From contig NHCT01000035.1 in the NCBI GenBank assembly GCA_002167605.1, positions 8,161 to 13,474 on the forward strand: a DNA stretch of 5,314 nt, written 5' to 3'. This document shows positions 1-5,314 of this stretch, piece by piece. The stretch is from Verrucomicrobia bacterium TMED40. Lineage in GTDB: Bacteria; Verrucomicrobiota; Verrucomicrobiia; Opitutales; Seribacteraceae. A model generated the notes under the pieces. It saw nothing but the letters and a program-made list of their open reading frames with translations, did no database searches and was not told where the DNA came from. Numbering within the stretch: the stretch's first letter is position 1; each line of letters opens with the position of its first letter. A program made the position numbers and the translations under genes.

Positions 1-2028
1 GCACCCATTAAAGTCATATCCAATGTGGGAGGAGGAAGTAAGAGTTCGAACCCGGGTAAGGAGGGCACAACGACCTATCTCAGCCCGGAGGAAAGCAGGA
101 AACGCTTTGCGGTTCGGGACGGATTTGAGGTGGGCTTATTCGCTGATGAAACCCAGTTTCCCAAACTGATCAATCCCGTGCAGATGCAAGTCGATGGAAA
201 AGGTCGTCTTTGGGCCGCCGTTTGGCCGACTTATCCGATGTGGGAACCGATGAAGGAAATGAACGATGCCTTGGTTATCTTACCTGATGATAATGGAGAT
301 GGAAAAGCGGATCGTATGATCGAGTTTGCCAAGGTTCATAATCCCCTGGGCTTTGAATTTTGGAATGGTGGGGTTTTGGTGACCTCGGGGCCAAATCTGC
401 TTTTTCTCCGTGACAATGACGGGGACGACAAGGCGGACGAGCGCTATGTCATTTTTCACGGTTTGGGAACCTCTGATACCCACCACGCGGCCAACAACCT
501 GATTTTCGGACCGGGCGGCGGCGTTTACTGGCAAAGCGGAATCTTCCTTCAGCATAACCACGAGCATCCTTGGGGCCCCTCCCTGGCAACTGGATCCTCC
601 GCCATGTACCGCTTCGACCCTCGTCGTCACACCATTGCCCTGCACGGGGGGAACAGCCCGAATCCACATGGTATTGCCTTTGACGACTGGGGTTACCACT
701 ACGCCACCGATGGAACCGGTGGTCGGTCCTACCAAGTTCGTCCTGATGGAACGGGTTGGAAGATGCATACGCTGCTTAATAAGGAAGTAAGGCCGGTTCC
801 CGCTTGCGAGGTTCTCTCCAGTGATAATTTCCCCGATGAGATGCAGGGCGATTTTCTGATTTGTAATTCCATCGGGTTTCTTGGAATCAAACAATATAAG
901 CTCCATCGCGATGGGGGCTATGAGCTGACCAAAACTGTGGGTCGGGGGAAGGATGCCAAGAAAGTAACTGAAAAAACCAAACTTGGAGAAGTCTGGGGCA
1001 CTCCCAATGGCGAAGCTCTCAAAGTAACCAAGACTCTCGCCGATGGTTCAAACCAAGATGAAGAATCCGATGGGTTTCTCTTAAGCGGAGACAAAAACTT
1101 TCGACCCACCGACGCGATTTTTGGAGCGGACGGTGCTTTGTATGTATCGGATTGGCAAAACGTGATCATTGGGCACATGCAGCACAATGTTCGTGACCCG
1201 AACAGAGATGACAAACGTGGTCGCATATTTCGCGTTTCCTACACCAGAAAGCCCATCCAGAAAGCAGTCAAAATCGACGATCAGTCGGTGGAGAAACTAT
1301 TGGATAACCTCAAGCACCCCGTGGATGGAGTTCGTCACCGTACGCGTGTTGAACTAAGCGAACGGGATACTGACGAGGTCATCAAAGCTACCCAAAAGTG
1401 GATGAAACAGTTCGATCCCAAGAAAAAAGAGGATGCCCACCACCTGATGGAAGCTCTTTGGGTGCATCAGCAACACAACCGTAGAAATGGGCGTTTACTG
1501 AATGATCTTCTGAAATCGCCTCATCCCCACGCCCGGATGGCCGCACTTACGGTGCAGCATCATTGGTACAATGCTGATCCCACTAAGGGAAGCCAGGTGA
1601 TCGAGGAGGAAACCGTGGAGGTGGCTGAAAAATCTGGAATCCTTTCGGATACCCCGGACCTGACCACGGTTCGGATTGGCACAGTAGTGGAAAAAATGAA
1701 ATACGATCTGAGCGAATTCACGGTCAAGCCCGGAAAGCAAGTAAAGCTTATTTTTGCGAATCCCGATTTCATGCCCCACAACCTGGTCGTGACCAAGCCG
1801 AACAAGGCGGACTCCGTTGCCCAGCAAGCCCTTACCTTGGGCGCGAAGGGATTCACTATGGCCTTTGTTCCGGAGAGTCCTGATGTCTTGTGGCATTCGA
1901 GCTTGGTCGATCACGGCAAGGAAGAAGAGATGTCCTTCACCGCTCCAACTGCCAAGGGTGACTATCCTTATGTCTGCACCTTTCCCGGTCATCATATCCT
2001 GATGCGGGGAATGATGAAAGTTCGCTAG
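1..2028 (+). CDS. PVC-type secreted beta-propeller 'membrane-bound dehydrogenase' protein with C-terminal azurin-like copper domain (5' partial)
   Basis: The reading frame is open to the first base of the window, so the true start lies upstream. Residues are counted from the GTG codon at base 25. About residues 19-405 match the propeller of the PVC 'putative membrane-bound dehydrogenase' family (TIGR02604/DUF7133 type): an opening [18 protein letters not shown], then D-x-N-G-D-G-type loops (88-97, 130-139), [11 protein letters not shown] (213-223) and a closing RGRIFRVSY (398-406). Residues about 420-520 are helical and HEAT-like. Residues about 548-667 form a type 1 copper domain: MPHNLVV supplies His585, and [10 protein letters not shown] supplies Cys651, His656 and Met660, with the same C-x4-H-x3-M spacing as azurin. 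No CxxCH haem motif occurs in the visible part, although many relatives carry a cytochrome c module. A periplasmic redox role is inferred; the substrate is unknown. The missing 5' part should carry the signal peptide and possibly another domain. It ends 46 bases before the sulfatase gene. Confidence 0.92.
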   Translation, partial: APIKVISNVGGGSKSSNPGKEGTTTYLSPEESRKRFAVRDGFEVGLFADETQFPKLINPVQMQVDGKGRLWAAVWPTYPMWEPMKEMNDALVILPDDNGDGKADRMIEFAKVHNPLGFEFWNGGVLVTSGPNLLFLRDNDGDDKADERYVIFHGLGTSDTHHAANNLIFGPGGGVYWQSGIFLQHNHEHPWGPSLATGSSAMYRFDPRRHTIALHGGNSPNPHGIAFDDWGYHYATDGTGGRSYQVRPDGTGWKMHTLLNKEVRPVPACEVLSSDNFPDEMQGDFLICNSIGFLGIKQYKLHRDGGYELTKTVGRGKDAKKVTEKTKLGEVWGTPNGEALKVTKTLADGSNQDEESDGFLLSGDKNFRPTDAIFGADGALYVSDWQNVIIGHMQHNVRDPNRDDKRGRIFRVSYTRKPIQKAVKIDDQSVEKLLDNLKHPVDGVRHRTRVELSERDTDEVIKATQKWMKQFDPKKKEDAHHLMEALWVHQQHNRRNGRLLNDLLKSPHPHARMAALTVQHHWYNADPTKGSQVIEEETVEVAEKSGILSDTPDLTTVRIGTVVEKMKYDLSEFTVKPGKQVKLIFANPDFMPHNLVVTKPNKADSVAQQALTLGAKGFTMAFVPESPDVLWHSSLVDHGKEEEMSFTAPTAKGDYPYVCTFPGHHILMRGMMKVR

Positions 2029-2034
2029 TGCGGT

Positions 2035-2060
2035 CCTTACCATTATTCTCCTCCTTTCCT
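2035..2060 (+). other. Pyrimidine-rich leader before the first sulfatase start
   Basis: Of the 26 bases here, 23 are C or T. They lie 14 bases before ATG 2075, in the gap after the propeller gene. No AGGAGG-like motif is present; the closest is GGACAG at 2063-2068. A U/C-rich leader could serve as a ribosomal protein S1 contact in place of a Shine-Dalgarno pairing. This is an inference from composition only. No terminator hairpin is visible in this 46-base gap. Confidence 0.3.
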
Positions 2061-2074
2061 ACGGACAGCCTGCG

Positions 2075-3490
2075 ATGAATAAAAGCATCCTCATCGGATT
2101 CCTTTTCGGATTTGGTTCCTGCCTTCTTTCGAAACAGCCGAATGTGGTGGTTTTTCTCGTCGATGACCTCGGATACATGGATATCGGAGCGAATAATCCC
2201 AATTGCTTTTACGAAACTCCTCACATTGATCGTCTGGCTGCGACGGGCATGAGATTTACGGATGGCTACGCCGCCAATCCAGTCTGTTCACCCACCCGTT
2301 ACAGTTTGATGACCGGAAAGTATCCAACCCGGGTAAGGGCGACGAATTTCTTTTCCGGCAAACGTTCCGGGAAATTCAATCCCGCTCCCTTGCATGACAA
2401 AATGGATCTGGGTGAGATCACACTAGCTGAAATACTTAAGGCCGAGGGATATGGGACCTTCTTTGCGGGCAAATGGCATTTGGGCCCAAGCAAGCAATGG
2501 TGGCCAAAGGCTCAGGGCTTTGAGGTCAATATGGGCGGTTGGGCCAAAGGCGGACCGTATACCGGGAGGAAATATTTTTCCCCGTTCAAAAACCCCGAAC
2601 TTCATCCGGATAGTCCGGAAGGTGAGCATCTTCCCAATCGACTGGCGGAGGAAACAGCAAATTACATTCTCCAAAACAAGCAGAAGCCTTTTCTTGCTTA
2701 TCTATCTTTTTACTCCGTCCACACCCCCCTACAGGGGCGCAAGGATTTGGTTGAAAAATACAAGAAACGAGCGGCTGGGGTTTCCGGAGCTGAGTTTGGT
2801 CCGCTCCATGATCGTAAGGTTCGTATTCTTCAAAAGCATGCCGTTTACGCAGCTATGGTGGAAGCGATGGATGAAGCCGTTGGCAAAGTTCTTTCCGCTC
2901 TCGATGATGCGGGGGTGACCGATGACACCCTAGTCGTGTTTACCTCAGACAACGGCGGTCTTTCCACTTCGGAAGGAAGTCCCACCAGTAACCTGCCGCT
3001 AAAGGGTGGAAAAGGCTGGGTCCATGAGGGAGGCATCCGCGAACCCTGGATTATCCGCTACCCTGGGACCACCAAGCCTGGATCGGTGAGTAGTGAAATG
3101 ATCTGTTCGATCGATTTGCTTCCAACTGTAGCCGCGTCCGCTGGCATTTCGCTAGGGCGAGCGGTCGATGGCATCGATTTGACCCCCGCTCTCAAGGGGG
3201 GTGAATTGAAGAGAGAAGCCCTCTATTGGCATTATCCGCATTATTCAAATCAGGGTGGGATTCCTGGAGGAGCCATCCGAATGGGCGAATACAAGCTTTT
3301 CGAAAATTACGAAGACGGAACCGTATCGCTTTTCAACCTCAAGCAAGACATCGGAGAAACCAAGGATTTGTCCGGACAGGAAAGCGAAAGAACTAGGAAA
3401 ATGAGACAGAAACTTCATGCTTGGTACAAGGAGGTGGATGCACGCTTTCTTCAGCCAAAGGGCGATTCCGGGATGCCTTGGCGCCCCTAG
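2075..3490 (+). CDS. Exported type I sulfatase (S1 family, arylsulfatase A-like), complete
   Basis: This 471-aa enzyme should hydrolyse a sulfate ester, probably on a carbohydrate, outside the cytoplasm. The N-terminus (MNKSILIGFLFGFGSCLL) is a short Sec-type signal; Cys16 follows F-G-S, a poor lipobox, so lipidation is possible but doubtful. The sulfatase core starts at PNVVVFLVDD with metal ligands Asp30 and Asp31. The signature CSPTR at 71-75 followed by YSLMTG gives Cys71 as the residue converted to formylglycine and Arg75 as its partner. Other expected active-site residues are Lys133 and His135 (AGKWHLG), His216 (SVHTP), Asp292 and Asn293 (TSDNGG) and Lys310 (PLKGGKG). The C-terminal subdomain (about 385-450) has the usual YKLFENYEDG and LFNLKQDIGE strands. 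Length is normal for the family and nothing is missing. ATG 2075 is chosen because it opens the signal peptide, although no good Shine-Dalgarno precedes it. The substrate cannot be told from sequence alone. Confidence 0.96.
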   Translation: MNKSILIGFLFGFGSCLLSKQPNVVVFLVDDLGYMDIGANNPNCFYETPHIDRLAATGMRFTDGYAANPVCSPTRYSLMTGKYPTRVRATNFFSGKRSGKFNPAPLHDKMDLGEITLAEILKAEGYGTFFAGKWHLGPSKQWWPKAQGFEVNMGGWAKGGPYTGRKYFSPFKNPELHPDSPEGEHLPNRLAEETANYILQNKQKPFLAYLSFYSVHTPLQGRKDLVEKYKKRAAGVSGAEFGPLHDRKVRILQKHAVYAAMVEAMDEAVGKVLSALDDAGVTDDTLVVFTSDNGGLSTSEGSPTSNLPLKGGKGWVHEGGIREPWIIRYPGTTKPGSVSSEMICSIDLLPTVAASAGISLGRAVDGIDLTPALKGGELKREALYWHYPHYSNQGGIPGGAIRMGEYKLFENYEDGTVSLFNLKQDIGETKDLSGQESERTRKMRQKLHAWYKEVDARFLQPKGDSGMPWRP

Positions 3491-3493
3491 AAG

Positions 3494-3507
3494 TTTTTTC
3501 CCTCCCC
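3494..3507 (+). other. Uninterrupted pyrimidine run before the transglutaminase-like gene
   Basis: Fourteen consecutive C/T bases lie right after the stop codon of the first sulfatase (TAG at 3488-3490) and 26 bases before ATG 3534. The T6 at 3494-3499 has no convincing GC-rich hairpin in front of it, so I do not read it as an intrinsic terminator. The start itself is preceded only by a weak TTGGA (3526-3530). It parallels the pyrimidine-rich leaders of the two sulfatase genes. Confidence 0.3.
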
Positions 3508-3533
3508 AAAGCCTTTCGACTTATTTTGGATTC

Positions 3534-5012
3534 ATGAGAAAACTCTTTATCGTCCTCTGTATTTTTCTCTTAAAGTTTTCTAAAGGGAAGGAGGCTGAAG
3601 TCGGCTTCAGTCCGGTCGATCGATGGTATGAAGTGTATCTTGGAGAGGCCAAGGTCGGTTACGCTCATGATCGTATGGCACTCCAAAAGGATCGAGTGCT
3701 TAGCCAAAATACATTTGTCATGAAACTGAAGCGGGCAGGGCAGACTCTCGAGGTTCGCTCGACTCAGGAAACCATCGAAAAACCAAGTGGGGAATTGGTT
3801 GAGTTTTCCACGGAAATGAAAATGGCGGGAATTCCAATCACCAAGCAGGGCCGAGTCGAGGGGGATGAGCTCGTGATCCGTGAAAAACAGTTTATCCAAG
3901 CGAAAGAAAGTCGTTACCCCTTTGATAAACGGGGCAGAATGAGTTGGGGGATTCGACGGGAATTTATCCATCAGGGATTCAAGGAGGCGGGCAGGGAATA
4001 TTCCCTTTTGGTTTATTCCCCTGATATGGGGATGAAGGCTCCGACCCGGGCAAAAGTCCGTTGTCATGGGAAAAAGGTCTTCCGGCAGGGTGAGCAAACC
4101 ATCACCGGTTATGAACTGGACCTGGAGTTAAGTGGGCTTCTTGGTTCGATTAAGTCCAAATCCTGGTTTGATGAGGACGGGGGGGCGGTCGGCACCAGGA
4201 TGAGTATGGGGGGAATGCAAATCACTTTGATTCAGGTGCCCGAGAAAAGGGCCAAAACCATGAATGCAAAAGTACCTGAGGCCCTTCTTGATTCGGTCGT
4301 TTCCCTGGGTCAGGAGATATCCGCTAAAAGCCGAAGGACGGTCTTTGTTCTGGAGCCGATAAAGGGTGTGTTCACTACAAAATTACATCAGGGCCCCCAA
4401 CAGAAAGTCAAGGTGATCGAGGGAGGTGCTTTCGAAGTGGAAGTTCTTTCAGACCCTTCGACCTTGGGCGAAAACAGCAAGGCCTCGCCAGATATGGCAG
4501 AATTTCTGAACTCCAATGTCTATCTTGATTCCTCGGATCCACTGATTGGAGATCTTGCTGAAAAAGCCAAAGGGAAAAAGAAGGAAATCGCTGAAATCGC
4601 CAAATCGCTCACCACTTTTGTTCATGGCTATGTGGCCTCGAAGAATTTCTCGGTTGGTTTTGCCAGTGCCAGCGAAGTGGCCCGGAGCCGGGAAGGGGAC
4701 TGCACCGAGCATTCCATCCTTTTGGCTGCAATGGGTCGGGCAGTTGGGATTCCCTCAAGGGTGGCCACGGGTCTGGTCTATACCAAGCGCTTTCAAGGCC
4801 AACGCGATGTCCTGGTCTATCACATGTGGACCCAATTCTTCGTTGATGGAAAGTGGATGAACTATGACTCAGCTCTGGGTTATGAGGCTTGCCCCGCGGA
4901 CCGGATTCTCTTTGCGGTCAGTTCTTTGAACGGCGAAGACTTAATCGAATCCATGTTGCCGGTTATGGAGTTCATTCAAAACCTGAAGGTCCGGCTTAAA
5001 TCCAGTAAGTGA
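3534..5012 (+). CDS. Exported transglutaminase-like (cysteine-peptidase fold) domain protein
   Basis: The product is 492 aa from ATG 3534. The start is chosen because MRKLFIVLCIFLLKFSKG is a clear Sec signal (charged n-region, hydrophobic core, possible cleavage after SKG); the frame continues upstream to 3417, but that stretch overlaps the sulfatase gene and is not signal-like. Residues about 25-235 form a beta-rich domain beginning WYEVYLGEAKVGYAHDRM, a pattern seen in secreted transglutaminase-like proteins. A lysine-rich helical linker (342-358) precedes the transglutaminase-like core (about 355-455), where REGDCTEHS gives Cys390, VYHMWTQFFVDGKW gives His430 and NYDSALG gives Asp445. The Cys-His-Asp triad is intact, so it is probably active. 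Members of this superfamily act as peptidases, amidases or crosslinking enzymes, and the sequence does not tell which. It sits 43 bases after one sulfatase gene and 65 before another, which suggests co-expression, though a functional link to sulfatases is unproven. Confidence 0.92.
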   Translation: MRKLFIVLCIFLLKFSKGKEAEVGFSPVDRWYEVYLGEAKVGYAHDRMALQKDRVLSQNTFVMKLKRAGQTLEVRSTQETIEKPSGELVEFSTEMKMAGIPITKQGRVEGDELVIREKQFIQAKESRYPFDKRGRMSWGIRREFIHQGFKEAGREYSLLVYSPDMGMKAPTRAKVRCHGKKVFRQGEQTITGYELDLELSGLLGSIKSKSWFDEDGGAVGTRMSMGGMQITLIQVPEKRAKTMNAKVPEALLDSVVSLGQEISAKSRRTVFVLEPIKGVFTTKLHQGPQQKVKVIEGGAFEVEVLSDPSTLGENSKASPDMAEFLNSNVYLDSSDPLIGDLAEKAKGKKKEIAEIAKSLTTFVHGYVASKNFSVGFASASEVARSREGDCTEHSILLAAMGRAVGIPSRVATGLVYTKRFQGQRDVLVYHMWTQFFVDGKWMNYDSALGYEACPADRILFAVSSLNGEDLIESMLPVMEFIQNLKVRLKSSK

Positions 5013-5077
5013 TTTGAGTCTTTCTTCGATGAGATCCCTACTTAGGCGAGCGATGCCCATTCCATCCATTTTTGCTC

Positions 5078-5314
5078 ATGAATAAGAACTTTCTCCAAAC
5101 GCTCTTTACATGTTTCTGTTTTTGGTTTTTTCCAAAGTTTGAGTTGGGGCAGGGATTCCAAGCCCAACGTCATTGTGGTGATGACGGATGATCAAGGCTA
5201 TGGAGACCTGGGCTGTCATGGCAACCCCATCCTTAAAACGCCAAACCTCGACCGCCTGTACGCCGAATCCGTCCGTTTCACCGATTTTCATGTGAGTCCC
5301 TTTTGCACACCGAC
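5078..5314 (+). CDS. Second S1-family sulfatase, N-terminal part (3' partial; apparent frameshift in the signal peptide)
   Basis: From base 5160 the frame reads [18 protein letters not shown], the classic sulfatase opening with the metal-binding Asp pair, followed by [20 protein letters not shown] and FCTPT, where the Cys codon at 5304-5306 would become formylglycine; the window ends inside the CxPxR motif. This frame has a stop at 5079-5081 and no ATG before the core. The ATG at 5078 lies in another frame and encodes [18 protein letters not shown], a typical Sec signal core, but that frame stops at 5189-5191. Removing one T from the T-rich tract at 5119-5131 joins the two into one protein (signal peptide, then [13 protein letters not shown]) with the Asp pair at 37-38 and Cys at 76. 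The sequence differs clearly from the upstream sulfatase (SPFCTPT versus NPVCSPTR), so it is not a recent tandem copy. It may be a sequencing error, a genuine inactivation or a slippage site. A TTG at 5139 is an in-frame alternative start but would lose the signal peptide. Confidence 0.85.
5119..5131 (+). other. T5-GG-T6 tract at the apparent frameshift
   Basis: Two short T runs (five at 5119-5123 and six at 5126-5131), separated by GG, lie exactly where the signal-peptide frame and the sulfatase frame must be joined. Losing one T from either run gives a continuous protein: loss from the six-T run reads [10 protein letters not shown], loss from the five-T run reads [10 protein letters not shown]. 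Short homopolymers are common places for sequencing or assembly errors and for replication or transcription slippage. Which of these applies cannot be decided from the sequence. Confidence 0.6.

Noticed and set aside
25..27. GTG as the true start of the propeller gene
   Set aside because: The frame is open from base 1, no ribosome binding site precedes it, and a start here would leave the protein without an export signal. The gene most likely begins upstream of the window.
280..906. A 208-codon open frame on the minus strand
   Set aside because: It lies entirely antisense to the propeller domain, has no recognisable domain or signal, and the + strand frame is strongly supported by family motifs.
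1495..2043. A 182-codon open frame on the minus strand
   Set aside because: It is antisense to the well-supported azurin-like domain and its protein shows no family resemblance; it is a by-product of codon bias on the other strand.
2326..2338. A 13-base match (AACCCGGGTAAGG) also found at 49-61
   Set aside because: Both copies lie inside coding sequence in unrelated proteins, contain a common palindromic core, and a match of this length is not surprising in 5.3 kb.
3491..3510. Possible intrinsic terminator at the T6 run after the first sulfatase
   Set aside because: No stable GC-rich hairpin can be drawn directly before the T run, and the next gene starts 43 bases after the stop codon.
3417..3533. 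Upstream extension of the transglutaminase-like gene into the sulfatase gene
   Set aside because: The extension would overlap the sulfatase 3' end, and it would bury the clear signal peptide that starts at ATG 3534.
5013..5077. Possible promoter or regulatory RNA in the 65-base gap before the second sulfatase
   Set aside because: I could not identify -35/-10 boxes with good spacing or a convincing hairpin; the gap is only notable for being C/T-rich near the start.

Overview
The window looks like chromosomal DNA from a member of the Planctomycetota-Verrucomicrobiota (PVC) group. A verrucomicrobial origin is my best guess, but it rests on gene content and not on a marker gene. The clues are a very large secreted protein of the type annotated in these phyla as a 'putative membrane-bound dehydrogenase / PVC-type' propeller, two S1 sulfatases close together, and starts without convincing Shine-Dalgarno motifs. 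Base composition is moderate and I see no compositional break that would suggest a recent insertion.

Layout, all on the + strand and tightly packed. Bases 1-2028 hold the 3' part of a gene for a beta-propeller protein with a HEAT-like helical segment and a C-terminal azurin-like type 1 copper domain; its 5' end lies outside the window. Bases 2075-3490 hold a complete exported type I sulfatase of 471 aa. Bases 3534-5012 hold a complete exported protein of 492 aa with a C-terminal transglutaminase-like cysteine-peptidase fold (Cys390/His430/Asp445). Bases 5078-5314 hold the first ~79 codons of a second, different S1 sulfatase, cut off by the window edge right at its catalytic CxPxR motif. Gaps between genes are only 46, 43 and 65 bases, with no clear terminator or promoter in them, so co-transcription is plausible. 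No RNA gene, mobile element, CRISPR array or long repeat was seen.

How they may work together: both sulfatases would act outside the cytoplasm on sulfated glycans or other sulfate esters, after a formylglycine-generating or anSME-type maturase (not in the window) has modified their active-site cysteine. The propeller-cupredoxin protein would be a periplasmic redox protein, and the transglutaminase-like protein a periplasmic or surface protein of unknown substrate. The locus therefore resembles the sulfatase-rich catabolic loci of PVC bacteria, but no glycoside hydrolase or transporter is visible to fix a substrate.

The most notable points are an apparent single-base frameshift in a T-rich tract inside the signal peptide of the second sulfatase, and the azurin-like copper domain ending a propeller protein whose visible part has no CxxCH haem motif. 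I did not find convincing evidence for a wholly new biological system in these 5.3 kb.
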